From Ophiura sarsii (taxonomy: Eukaryota > Echinodermata > Ophiuroidea > Amphilepidida > Ophiuridae): DNA of 64,000 bases. Below, piece by piece: positions 61,701-64,000 of this stretch. Within the stretch, counting starts at the first letter, position 1; the number at the start of each line of letters is the position of its first letter. The position numbers and the translations under genes are program-made. Below the pieces are notes generated by a model. That model was not told the origin of the DNA, did no database searches, and saw only the letters and a program-made list of their open reading frames with translations. The stretch covers positions 61,548,580-61,612,579 of the forward strand of contig CM069454.1 in assembly GCA_035610835.1 (NCBI GenBank), in the 5' to 3' direction.

Positions 61701-63321
61701 ATTTTGGATTCTCTGATCCATTTCCTTTCCAAAAATGTATACTATCATATGTATTTGATTAATAGTTCAATAATTACAGCACTTACAAAATTCAAAAAAA
61801 CAAATCAAAAACTTCCTTAAATGGCATTGGTATTTTACCTGTAATTCCAACCAGCTAGGCGGCTGACTCCTGGTGCTGTTACTGAACGTTCTTCTCAGTC
61901 TCTCTTCACAGTATGGCGCATATCCAGGCGGACCATCATGAATAAAACAACGTAGGTACTTCACAAACTACACACGATAAAAACATAGTGCAAGAATATT
62001 CAAAGCATGAACAACTTCAGACATAATAAAAGGGCAATAAAATACCCCCAACAACCAAAAAAAATCGAAAGTTTACAAAATTATTCAAAAGAATGATTTT
62101 TCATACTATAAAATTAAATTAAATTTCATTCATTAAACCCTGCATAGAGGCAAAATGTTACCAAATTATTCAAAGAATGATTTTTCGTACAAAATAAAAT
62201 TAAATGACAATTTCATTCCAGTTAACCCTGCATAAATAAGGGCAACTTTTACGAAATTATACAAAAGAATGATTTTTCATACTATAAAATTAAATAACAA
62301 TTTCATTCAGTTAACCATAAATAAGGGCAAAATGTTACGAAATTATATAAAAGAATGATTTTTCATACTATAATTTATTTATTTTAAAATCATTCAGTTA
62401 ACCTTGCATAAGGGCAGATTTTACCAAGTTATTCAAAAGAATGATTTTTCCGAACAATAAAATTAAATAACAAATTCATTCAATTAACCTGCACAAGGGC
62501 AAACTGTTACAAAATTACTCAAAAGAATGATTTTTCATACTATAAAATTAAATAACAATTTCATTCAGTTAACCTAACCATGCATAAGGGCAAATTTTAC
62601 CAAGTTATTAAAAAGAATGATTTTTCCAAACAATAAAAAATTCATTCAGTTTACAGTGTATAAGGGCAAACTTTTACCAAATTATTCAAAAGAATGATTT
62701 TTCATGCAATAAAATTAAATAACAAATTAATTAAGTTAACCCTGCATAAGGGCAAAATGTTACCAAATTATTCAAAAGAATGATTTTTCTGATGACCTAC
62801 ATATTTAATATGCTTATAGGTCAATAAATGCATTATGTGTTTTGTTTCGAGAGAAAAATAGAGAAATCAATGCACATAGGCTAATGATAAATGTGTGAAT
62901 AATGGCAGGACCCTGTAGGGGGAGGGCTATTGTGAGCATATCAACATATGCGCAATGCATTGAATTCTAATTTTTAACAGAAACATTGTATTGACCTAAT
63001 TCATATATGACAATTCAAATCAAAATGAGCACAATTCTGTGTTCAAAACATTTTGGGAAATGTTTGGCTGTTTTCAAAATATTCATGTATTTCAAAATAA
63101 TTCAAAATTATCAACAACAAAAATCACTGTCAAAATGCAAAACAAAAGTTTCCCTCAAAAAAATAGAAAATGTCAACAAACCACATAGGATTGTCAATTT
63201 ACTAGACGACCTACATACCCTGTCTGTAGGTGCAAAACATCCGACACATAGTGATAGTAGGATCCATCCTCTAGCATGACTACTCTTAGATGGGTTATGA
63301 GTAAGTTGTTTGCATATCATG
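33404..63321 (-). CDS. MYO7A: Myosin VIIa heavy chain, tail part of gene (19 exons, motor and first exons outside window)
   Basis: Unconventional actin motor; in vertebrates it acts in stereocilia, retina and intestinal protrusions and binds Usher-complex cargo through its MyTH4-FERM tails. Nineteen exons total 3016 nt and join in phase to 1004 residues and a TAA stop. Visible domains: end of MyTH4-1 (residues about 1-75), FERM1 (about 76-405), SH3 (about 407-470), variable linker, MyTH4-2 (about 500-700), FERM2 (about 703-1000). The RG-x-K autoinhibition motif of myosin VII tails is present (RGTK, exon 34392-34511). All introns are GT-AG except 45720-46702 (AT-AC). Alignment is collinear with vertebrate MYO7A almost throughout; MYO7B is less similar, and most invertebrates have a single myosin VII. 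The last residues are encoded by a minisatellite. Confidence 0.97.
33600..34040. repeat. Dispersed repeat copies in the last myosin intron
   Basis: 33610-33830 matches 3015-3230 (tgaccaggtgctttga; gcaaatttct). 33880-34000 matches 56262-56370 (gagactgattttcccctcaa; tgacccgtttttctcc; cacaaaaacacgccccggg). Confidence 0.8.
34043..34362. mobile_element. MITE, 'ctcaaagctcccgcgc' family, copy 3
   Basis: Starts aggccaaattaaaaaaataa and ends gatttttttaatttagcctt. Lies 30 bp downstream of the donor of myosin exon 34392-34511. Confidence 0.85.
34392..34511 (-). CDS. MYO7A: Myosin VIIa visible exon 18 (FERM2 F3, RG-x-K motif)
   Basis: 40 codons, phase 0-0: [44 protein letters not shown] fits the RG-x-K motif reported to mediate tail-to-motor autoinhibition in myosin VII. 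Acceptor tttcacag, donor gtaagt. A MITE copy (34043-34362) ends 30 bp beyond. Confidence 0.97.
34600..35100. other. Myosin intron, G-run and repeat fragment
   Basis: G runs at 34873-34892 and 34944-34952. ttggtaccacttggcgtgga near 34752 looks SINE-like. ctgcccgactggccggttgg at 35062 repeats 2240-2270 inverted. The frames here are not genes. Confidence 0.5.
35110..35430 (+). mobile_element. LINE 3' end with (AAATC)n tail
   Basis: gggaataagctttgtgctca aagctttttgggctatcc followed by a variable stretch and aatcaaatcaaatcaaatc (35403-35425). The same layout is in 56450-57027 (aaataagccttcgggctta aagggttatcc, aatcaaatcaaaaatcaaat). Only the 3' UTR is left. Confidence 0.72.
35440..36350. other. Myosin intron, dispersed repeat 35700-35900
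   Basis: tcacacatcaatatcagcac ... atttattgacctataatcg belongs to the family at 21840 and 62790. Nothing else recognised. Confidence 0.55.
36359..36564. mobile_element. TTAA-target (piggyBac-like) MITE, copy 2
   Basis: 206 bp between two intact TTAA (36355-36358, 36565-36568). Within the myosin intron between exons 36690 and 34511. Confidence 0.93.
36690..36773 (-). CDS. MYO7A: Myosin VIIa visible exon 17 (FERM2 F3 lobe)
   Basis: 28 codons, phase 0-0: [28 protein letters not shown]. Acceptor tcttgcag, donor gtaaga. Clear match to vertebrate [24 protein letters not shown]. Confidence 0.96.
36900..37530. other. Myosin intron, nothing recognised
   Basis: T/G-rich tract at 36898-36945; no frame or inverted repeat. 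Confidence 0.5.
37533..37745. mobile_element. MITE with 'tactgtaaaagt' ends, touching a myosin splice donor
   Basis: ctgtaaaagtggtaatttca ... acatttccacgtttacag. Ends about 7 bp before position 37752, where the intron after exon 37753-37869 begins. Confidence 0.82.
37753..37869 (-). CDS. MYO7A: Myosin VIIa visible exon 16 (FERM2)
   Basis: 39 codons, phase 0-0: [39 protein letters not shown]. The donor gtaagt lies only about 10 bp from the end of a 210-bp inverted-repeat MITE (37533-37745). Confidence 0.97.
37900..38400. other. Myosin intron with AT-rich repeat 37950-38210
   Basis: Bounded by attagggtggggcgggcggg and attagggtcgggcgattacg; CAA microsatellite at 38193-38212. Confidence 0.55.
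38415..38707 (-). CDS. MYO7A: Myosin VIIa visible exon 15 (FERM2 F2 lobe)
   Basis: 293 nt, phase 1 in and 0 out; 98 residues from [20 protein letters not shown] through [20 protein letters not shown] to MSPEDWKR. The largest visible coding exon and an unambiguous MYO7A match. Acceptor cctacag, donor gtaaga. Confidence 0.98.
38720..39400. other. Myosin intron with AT-rich repeat 38735-39350
   Basis: ttggttgccctttcccgccc at 38755 pairs loosely with gaggtgaaagggcaaccaag at 39319, so this is an inverted-repeat element with AT-rich interior. Confidence 0.6.
39810..39896 (-). CDS. MYO7A: Myosin VIIa visible exon 14 (FERM2)
   Basis: 87 nt, phase 1 in and 1 out: [46 protein letters not shown] is diagnostic of MYO7A FERM2. 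Acceptor tattgacag, donor gtaaga. Confidence 0.96.
39900..40490. other. Myosin intron, unassigned
   Basis: actcgagggttgacaaccaa at 40079 and ctgtcaaccctcgatttgag at 40301 form inverted ends of a roughly 240-bp element. The rest is plain AT-rich sequence. Confidence 0.55.
40495..40695. mobile_element. 'ctttccacgcggc' MITE, copy in a myosin intron
   Basis: Starts cacactttccatgcggcag, ends ctgccacatggaaagtctta. Lacks the caccatatacaaaa end block. Confidence 0.8.
41109..41223 (-). CDS. MYO7A: Myosin VIIa visible exon 13 (FERM2 F1 lobe)
   Basis: 115 nt, phase 0 in and 1 out: [38 protein letters not shown]. Matches the family's AFEV.S.T.A.D.C ... [12 protein letters not shown]. Acceptor gttgctag, donor gtaaga. 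Confidence 0.96.
41287..41560. mobile_element. MITE with 'ttaaggccaaac' ends, copy 1
   Basis: ttaaggccaaaccacgaaga atgtctcagaag pairs with ctgagacagaatatcttctt tgtttggcct. Shares cattggtatgtgaaatgagc and gcgcgtaggtctatgcgctg with 55509-55890. Confidence 0.85.
41735..42052. mobile_element. MITE, 'ctcaaagctcccgcgc' family, copy 4 (opposite orientation)
   Basis: Starts gggctaaattaaaataatct, ends gatttttttt aatttagccttat. Within the myosin intron between exons 43859-44117 and 41109-41223. Confidence 0.82.
42240..42585 (+). mobile_element. tRNA-derived SINE with (ATT)n tail
   Basis: Pol III A box in tggtctagtggataagac and B box ggttgtgagttcgagcccc (42290-42308), then tccttgggcaaggtactta and a body ending gcgctatataagaatggtaa and (att)n at 42566-42590. 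About 350 bp. Confidence 0.85.
42588..42955. mobile_element. Large hairpin MITE, arms about 165 bp
   Basis: Left: ttatgtgatcttttccagag agcgccctctattcat ... cttgcagatttacatttctg atcata ... aaaatcatggttttagagtg. The right arm is the near-perfect reverse complement, ending tctctggaaaatatcacata. Loop about 45 bp. Immediately follows the SINE tail. Confidence 0.95.
42960..43610. other. Myosin intron, inverted-repeat remnant
   Basis: ccaacaaatatatcaagcgctgtaac (43226; two stretches) is mirrored by gttacagcgctagataagtt at 43581, suggesting an old MITE of about 390 bp; relatives near 53655 (atcaagcgctgcaactttt) and 61440-61800. Confidence 0.6.
43619..43825. mobile_element. TTAA-target (piggyBac-like) MITE, copy 3
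   Basis: Intact TTAA on both sides (43615-43618, 43826-43829). Its right edge is about 30 bp from the donor of myosin exon 43859-44117. Confidence 0.93.
43859..44117 (-). CDS. MYO7A: Myosin VIIa visible exon 12 (MyTH4-2 end, FERM2 start)
   Basis: 259 nt, phase 2 in and 0 out: [20 protein letters not shown] to [20 protein letters not shown] and VYFPDDTDE. Very strong match to MYO7A. A TTAA-flanked MITE (43619-43825) ends only about 30 bp from the donor (gtaagc). Confidence 0.98.
44185..44412. mobile_element. 'gcaaaaagggtgc' MITE, uninterrupted copy
   Basis: Starts gccgcaaaaagggtgccgtt; ends gtatccttttgctgcggctg. Contains ttttgagatattgatgga and ttttcttcataagac as in 13660-14270. Directly follows myosin exon 43859-44117 upstream. 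Confidence 0.82.
44420..45550. other. Myosin intron, dispersed repeats
   Basis: 44805-45120 carries inverted copies of the 'aataaaccaaacacaaatca' family (see 21240). 45120-45490 is bounded by gtaaggccaaacaaaaaaac and tttttttggcctaatgg, an inverted-repeat MITE. No gene. Confidence 0.6.
45563..45719 (-). CDS. MYO7A: Myosin VIIa visible exon 11 (MyTH4-2), starts at an AC acceptor
   Basis: 157 nt, phase 1 in and 2 out: [56 protein letters not shown] and the LKDE.Y.Q..KQLTDN block are MyTH4 hallmarks. The frame across the previous intron works only with the ...CACAC acceptor, giving AFESIMKYMGD with no length change relative to vertebrates. Donor gtaagt. Confidence 0.93.
45720..46702 (-). other. 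MYO7A: U12-type AT-AC intron in the myosin VIIa gene
   Basis: On the minus strand the intron starts ATATCCTTT (46702-46694), a perfect match to the U12 AT-AC 5' consensus. It ends TTCCTTGAC-TTCCCACAC, a U12 branch-point motif with 10 nt between the branch A and the exon, inside the usual U12 range. Splicing AT-AC restores the exact conserved protein spacing (AFESIMKYMGD), whereas no GT-AG choice does. Confidence 0.88.
45730..46700. other. Body of the U12-type intron
   Basis: 46430-46640 is an AT-rich 'gttgatgaattttcagcaat' family copy ending gggcccgtagaacaagttgg. The remainder (45740-46430) has no recognisable gene or repeat; the 76-codon plus frame at 46095-46325 is not recognisable. Confidence 0.55.
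46703..46854 (-). CDS. MYO7A: Myosin VIIa visible exon 10 (start of MyTH4-2), ends at a U12-type 5' splice site
   Basis: 152 nt, phase 2 in and 1 out: [50 protein letters not shown]. No GT donor exists before an in-frame TAA. The exon is instead followed by ATATCCTTT, the U12 AT-AC 5' splice consensus. Acceptor aatgcag. Confidence 0.93.
47020..47395. mobile_element. Inverted-repeat element enclosing a tRNA-like segment
   Basis: tagtggaaatacccacatga ctttccacccggggttgaag at 47032 pairs with tcaaccccgggtggaaagtc atgtgggtatttcca at 47342. Inside, tagtctagtggttgagttac and ggtccatggtttgattccc (47179-47238) form degenerate A and B boxes. Confidence 0.85.
47678..47916. mobile_element. MITE with 'ccaaatttggtga' ends, copy 2
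   Basis: ctctatagtttgataagctc ... tctcgccaatttgaaacata. Ends about 10 bp from the donor of myosin exon 47927-48048. Confidence 0.82.
47927..48048 (-). CDS. MYO7A: Myosin VIIa visible exon 9 (SH3 to MyTH4-2 linker)
   Basis: 122 nt, phase 0 in and 2 out. Starts [15 protein letters not shown] and ends [16 protein letters not shown] sequence ([11 protein letters not shown] confirmed). The middle is poorly conserved, as in other myosin VII linkers; the TLEEF..D.FRPP junction fixes the frame. Acceptor ttttgcag, donor gtaaat. Confidence 0.9.
48208..49225. mobile_element. DNA-transposon-like element, about 1 kb, 'taccgtactgac' ends
   Basis: taccgtactgacgagtgtat agtccca at 48208 pairs with gggactatatacgcgtcagt acggta at 49203. 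Subterminal tgggacttaaatcgggtgcc repeats lie at both ends. Internal frames (48787-49011 plus; 48385-48576 minus) have no motif I recognise. Confidence 0.85.
49555..49830 (+). mobile_element. LINE ORF2 C-terminal relic
   Basis: Reads [20 protein letters not shown] then [17 protein letters not shown], and after a one-base shift [19 protein letters not shown]. The F..RV...WN.LP..VV.A..VNSFK.RLD.YW pattern is the usual C-terminal tail of CR1/Jockey-type retrotransposon reverse transcriptases. Broken by a stop and a frameshift. Confidence 0.85.
49873..50060 (-). CDS. MYO7A: Myosin VIIa visible exon 8 (SH3 domain)
   Basis: 188 nt, phase 1 in and 0 out: [61 protein letters not shown]3 hallmarks seen are L.F..GD.I, the GW block and GDFP..CVYV. 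Acceptor ttgtctag, donor gtaagt. Confidence 0.97.
50130..50500. other. Myosin intron, two similar stretches
   Basis: ttcagcatgcataaagtaaa (50148) and catgctgaagggctagatgg (50317) are related inverted sequences; a relative is at 57550 (atgctgaagggccggatgg). An old inverted-repeat element, no gene. Confidence 0.5.
50558..50632 (-). pseudogene. Extra copy 2 of the 3' half of myosin VIIa exon 7, with splice donor
   Basis: 75 nt, more diverged; AG (tacatag) before and gtaggt after. Reads [16 protein letters not shown] then PLQNNQSQ in the phase needed for in-frame inclusion. About 150 bp from copy 1, with the same TGACCT-rich spacer. Confidence 0.78.
50712..50798 (-). pseudogene. Extra copy 1 of the 3' half of myosin VIIa exon 7, with splice donor
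   Basis: 87 nt matching the last 87 nt of exon 50862-51031 at all but five positions, no indels, followed by gtaggt and preceded by AG (catatag). Phase 1-1, no stop. All five differences change the amino acid (R>Q, I>F, G>E, R>C, P>S). The upstream pyrimidine tract is poor. Probably a decaying tandem duplicate; cassette use cannot be excluded. Confidence 0.8.
50862..51031 (-). CDS. MYO7A: Myosin VIIa visible exon 7 (FERM1 F3 lobe)
   Basis: 170 nt, phase 2 in and 1 out: [56 protein letters not shown]. The end of the PH-like F3 lobe of FERM1. Its last 87 nt and donor (gtaggt) are duplicated twice downstream at 50712-50798 and 50558-50632. Confidence 0.96.
51050..51283. other. Myosin intron with C-run, unassigned
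   Basis: 51184-51196 poly-C. The minus frame through here is an extension of neighbouring low-information sequence, not a gene. Confidence 0.45.
51284..51930. mobile_element. DNA-transposon-like MITE with 'taccgtattatccctattaag' ends
   Basis: taccgtattatccctattaa gcgccc pairs with gggctcttaatagggataat atggta. aagcgcccacc recurs inside at 51369 and 51869. About 646 bp. Confidence 0.88.
52232..52828. mobile_element. MITE with CAGGGTGTCTC ends
   Basis: Inverted ends cagggtgtctcaaagtttca and tttggggacaccctg; about 597 bp. An 86-codon plus-strand frame (52489-52749, [15 protein letters not shown]...) lies inside. I do not recognise it; it could be a transposase remnant. Confidence 0.75.
52830..54060. 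other. Myosin intron, two unassigned frames
   Basis: A 112-codon plus frame (53360-53698) has no stop but no family I know; the [15 protein letters not shown] region shows no motif. 53650-53900 resembles the 43230 family. ccctaactctagtaaccaca (53908) is mirrored by tgtagtagagttagggtta (54040), an inverted-repeat element with a C-run at 53983-53996. Confidence 0.45.
54112..54356 (-). CDS. MYO7A: Myosin VIIa visible exon 6 (FERM1 F2-F3)
   Basis: 245 nt, phase 0 in and 2 out: [18 protein letters not shown] to [15 protein letters not shown](R). Contains [20 protein letters not shown], highly conserved in MYO7A. Acceptor tgtacacag, donor gttagt. Confidence 0.97.
54590..54830. repeat. AT-rich 'cttgttctacggg' family copy
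   Basis: aaccttgttctacgggccgg at 54602 and cgcccgtagaacatgggttg at 54800 are inverted, with 'ttgggcgaaaaaaaatcacc'-type sequence between. Same family as 57350 and 57640. Confidence 0.75.
55080..55200 (+). ncRNA. Hammerhead-ribozyme-like core (partial, uncertain)
   Basis: CTGATGA (55136-55142), a five-pair stem TGCTC/GAGCA with AGTT loop (55145-55158), then GAAAC (55160-55164) reproduce the conserved strand of a hammerhead core. There is one extra A before stem II. I could not find a convincing stem III or NUH cleavage site, so activity is doubtful. Such cores occur in Penelope-like and other retroelements. Confidence 0.3.
55280..55450 (-). CDS. MYO7A: Myosin VIIa visible exon 5 (FERM1 F2 lobe)
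   Basis: 57 codons, phase 0-0, from [17 protein letters not shown] to LVMQEHKQ. Includes QQYYVDYG and LLPTYIPD of the helical F2 lobe. More diverged from vertebrates than neighbouring exons, as is usual for this helical part. Acceptor gttattag, donor gtaagt. Confidence 0.95.
55509..55890. mobile_element. MITE with 'ttaaggccaaac' ends, copy 2, with long poly-A tracts
   Basis: ttaaggccaaacaaagaaga aggtctgtctcagaaac pairs with gcttctgagacagaccttct tctttgtttggcctta. A-runs up to about 28 bases at 55690-55790. Confidence 0.9.
55900..56250. other. Myosin intron, unassigned frame
   Basis: A 93-codon plus frame (55905-56186, [15 protein letters not shown]...) without recognisable motifs. Confidence 0.4.
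56255..56380. repeat. Dispersed repeat, tRNA-like start
   Basis: tttgatccccggcgcatgtg (B-box-like) then gagactgattttcccctcaa ... aaaaacacgccccgggg, matching 33880-34000. Confidence 0.75.
56450..57027 (+). mobile_element. 5'-truncated LINE: reverse-transcriptase C-terminus, 3' UTR and A-rich tail
   Basis: Open to the TAA at 56710-56712: [66 protein letters not shown]. The LNIHNRAK...VF..FN..GP.YL...F ... SF.Y.A...WN.LP layout is the C-terminal tail of non-LTR retrotransposon ORF2. The 3' UTR has aaataagccttcgggctta, and the tail is aatcaaatcaaaaatcaaat (57003-57025). It ends 25 bp from myosin exon 57054. Confidence 0.9.
57054..57281 (-). CDS. MYO7A: Myosin VIIa visible exon 4 (FERM1 F1-F2)
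   Basis: 76 codons, phase 0-0, from [20 protein letters not shown] to [14 protein letters not shown], including the [12 protein letters not shown] strand that links the F1 and F2 lobes. Acceptor ctgtccag, donor gtaagc. A truncated LINE lies directly downstream (56450-57030). Confidence 0.97.
57350..57490. repeat. AT-rich 'ctgttctacggg' family copy
   Basis: gaaaaacctgttctacgggc ccgaccgaaac, then tttttggaaatttttgaaac and a 3' end gcttacc-type block. Confidence 0.7.
57640..57860. repeat. AT-rich 'ctgttctacggg' family copy adjoining exon 57870
   Basis: aaaaactgttctacgggaaa aaggacctctctggtagggt cggttgg followed by aatttcaacaattttt blocks; it reaches the splice donor of myosin exon 57870-58043. 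Confidence 0.75.
57870..58043 (-). CDS. MYO7A: Myosin VIIa visible exon 3 (FERM1 F1 lobe)
   Basis: 58 codons, phase 0-0, from [20 protein letters not shown] to [12 protein letters not shown]: the ubiquitin-like F1 lobe of FERM1. Acceptor acttacag, donor gtaggt. A 160-bp AT-rich dispersed repeat sits just downstream of the donor. Confidence 0.97.
58060..60680. other. Large myosin intron, mostly unassigned
   Basis: TA dinucleotide run at 58145-58162. 59655-59960 matches the repeat at 3925-4340. 60190-60560 is an AT-rich element bounded by caggcatgaaaactgg and atgttcatgactgc with gggctatagagctataggg inside. 58310-59140 has unassigned sequence. No exon found. Confidence 0.5.
60687..60925. mobile_element. 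'ctttccacgcggc' MITE, best-preserved copy
   Basis: cactttccacgcggcagtcg ... ctgcgtggaaagtg, flanked by TTAA on both sides (60683-60686, 60926-60929), opposite orientation to 7442. piggyBac-type target. Confidence 0.9.
61160..61378. mobile_element. MITE with 'tactgtaaaagt'-type ends, copy 3
   Basis: ttttaaattcacgatttgta, tagacctatatgcaaatgaa, gagcgtgaaaagcgtgaaaa and ccacttctaca match 37533-37745. Confidence 0.8.
61430..61830. mobile_element. Inverted-repeat MITE abutting myosin exon 61839-61967
   Basis: cttaaggaagttttttgttg aattttgtgagtgctgtaat tattgaacta at 61430 pairs with tagttcaataattacagcac ttacaaaattc ... cttccttaa at 61763-61820. The right end is about 20 bp from the splice donor. 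Interior shares ccaaaaatgtatac with the 43260 family. Confidence 0.88.
61839..61967 (-). CDS. MYO7A: Myosin VIIa visible exon 2 (MyTH4-1 / FERM1 boundary)
   Basis: 43 codons, phase 0-0: [43 protein letters not shown]. The [16 protein letters not shown] block is nearly invariant in animal MYO7A. Acceptor gtgtgtag, donor gtaaaa. Confidence 0.97.
62040..62790. repeat. Tandem array, about 86-bp unit, nine copies
   Basis: gaatgatttttc recurs at about 62091, 62175, 62267, 62353, 62439, 62525, 62615, 62692 and 62779. Consensus: ttcattcagttaaccctgca taagggcaaaatgttaccaa attattcaaaagaatgattt ttcatactataaaattaaat. Between myosin exons 61967 and 63219. Confidence 0.93.
62795..63170. other. Myosin intron, dispersed repeat copy
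   Basis: 62790-62930 is the inverted copy of the 21840/35780 family (taggtcaataaatgcatta; gaataatggcaggaccctgt). The rest is AT-rich with ttcaaaat repeats. Confidence 0.6.
63219..63321 (-). CDS. MYO7A: Myosin VIIa visible exon 1 (end of first MyTH4 domain)
   Basis: 103 nt: one nucleotide completing an upstream codon, then 34 codons, starting [19 protein letters not shown] and ending [10 protein letters not shown]. Matches the MyTH4 QLTHNPS...GW.L.SLC.G.F.PS block. Acceptor ...cccactaag with a good pyrimidine tract, donor gtatgt. A second, 99-nt copy lies at 63589-63687. Confidence 0.94.
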
Positions 63322-63588
63322 CTTAGTGGGTTAGGCAACAGAAGAAGAAAAAACTGTTCTGCCAGCAAACGGACCTCTGTTATGGTCGTTCGGTTTAACA
63401 TTGTTTTTATTTTTTGGGTTCCAAACATTTCGGGCAGTTTTTAGCAATTTTCAAAAACACAAAAAATATTTAATTTTTTTTTAAAAAAAATGCAAATATT
63501 TTTTACAAAATGGGAAAAAAATCCCTCAAAAAATCAAAAATGTCAACAAACCACATAGGATTGTCAATTTACTAGACGACCTATATAC

Positions 63589-63687
63589 CCTGTCTGTAGG
63601 TGCAAAACATTTGACACATAGTGATAGAAGGATCCATCCTCATGACTACTCTTAGATGGGTTATGAGTAAGTTGTTTGCATATCATG
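63589..63687 (-). pseudogene. Second copy of myosin VIIa MyTH4 exon, 4-nt deletion (possible cassette)
   Basis: Near-identical copy of exon 63219-63321, one repeat step upstream in the gene. It lacks CTAG after the SSH codons and has about three substitutions. The acceptor (cccactaag) and donor (gtatat) are retained. The deletion makes it 99 nt long: used instead of the normal exon it would shift the frame, but spliced in before it, it would keep the frame and contains no stop. Most likely a decaying duplicate. Confidence 0.8.
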
Positions 63688-64000
63688 CTTAGTGGGTTAG
63701 GCAACGGAAAAAACAACTTGTTCTACCGGCAAACGAACCTCTCTGTTAGGGTCGGTAGAGCGTTGTTTTTGTTTTTTGGGCTCCAGACATTTTGGGAATT
63801 TTTTTTTAGCAATTTTCAAAATTTTCAAAATATTTCACAATTTTCAACAAAAAAATGCACATTTATTTTTACAAAATGCAAAACAAAAGTTTTCCTCCAA
63901 AAATCGGTTGAATATTTTTTCTGGTTTTTTGGGTTCCAAACATTTCGGGTAATTTTTAGCAATTTTCAAAAACACATAGAATTTTTTTTTTAAAATTAAA

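Larger units (their letters stand above)
63169..64000. repeat. Direct duplication spanning the MyTH4 exon and flanking AT-rich repeat
   Basis: Sequence from 63169 (tgtcaacaaaccacatagga) through the exon to about 63480 recurs from 63541 to about 63850, offset about 370 bp. Both copies end in the AT-rich 'aaaaacttgttctaccggcaaac' family, and a further piece of that family (gttttttgggttccaaac) is at 63920-63990. Homology between the flanking family copies would offer a route for unequal exchange. Confidence 0.8.

Overview
This is animal nuclear DNA: AT-rich, intron-dominated and full of transposon debris. Two conserved genes converge, each cut off by one window edge. The window is most likely from a non-vertebrate deuterostome or similar marine invertebrate. 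That is inferred from near-vertebrate protein sequences combined with dense MITEs and large introns; it cannot be fixed to a phylum from this sequence alone.

Plus strand, 7268-20395: the 3' part (9 exons, 311 codons, frame intact through every junction) of mitochondrial glutamyl-tRNA synthetase (EARS2). The first visible exon starts in mid-protein, so the exons carrying the HIGH motif lie left of the window. Minus strand, 63321-33404: the 3' part (19 exons, 1004 residues) of a myosin VIIa heavy-chain tail, in the order MyTH4 (end), FERM, SH3, MyTH4, FERM, stop. I joined all 19 exons in phase by hand. One myosin intron (46702-45720) has no GT-AG solution but fits a U12-type AT-AC intron exactly. 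The two genes are unrelated in function (mitochondrial translation; actin-based motor) and are merely convergent neighbours.

Between them (20396-33403) lie tandem copies of the EARS2 last exon, an array of short palindromes, a 2.6-kb satellite with higher-order structure (about 23.4-26.0 kb), several MITEs, and a 23-bp minisatellite (32.7-33.4 kb) into which the myosin reading frame runs, so that the stop codon and last residues are minisatellite-derived.

The most unusual theme is repeated local duplication of exon pieces together with their splice sites, in both genes: five decoy copies of an EARS2 splice acceptor with the exon start (97-bp period), extra copies of the EARS2 terminal exon, decayed copies of the first visible EARS2 exon, two extra copies of the 3' half of a myosin FERM exon with splice donors, and a whole extra copy of a myosin MyTH4 exon. 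The three myosin copies (87, 75 and 99 nt) are all multiples of three, stop-free in the required phase and flanked by AG and GT, so they could be spliced in as cassettes. Against this, all five changes in the 87-nt copy alter amino acids, as expected of neutral decay.

The introns hold many MITE families: TTAA-target (piggyBac-like), TA-target (mariner-like), 8-bp-target (hAT-like), long hairpins, tRNA-derived SINE heads and truncated LINE 3' ends. No rRNA, functional tRNA, CRISPR or bacterial operon is present.
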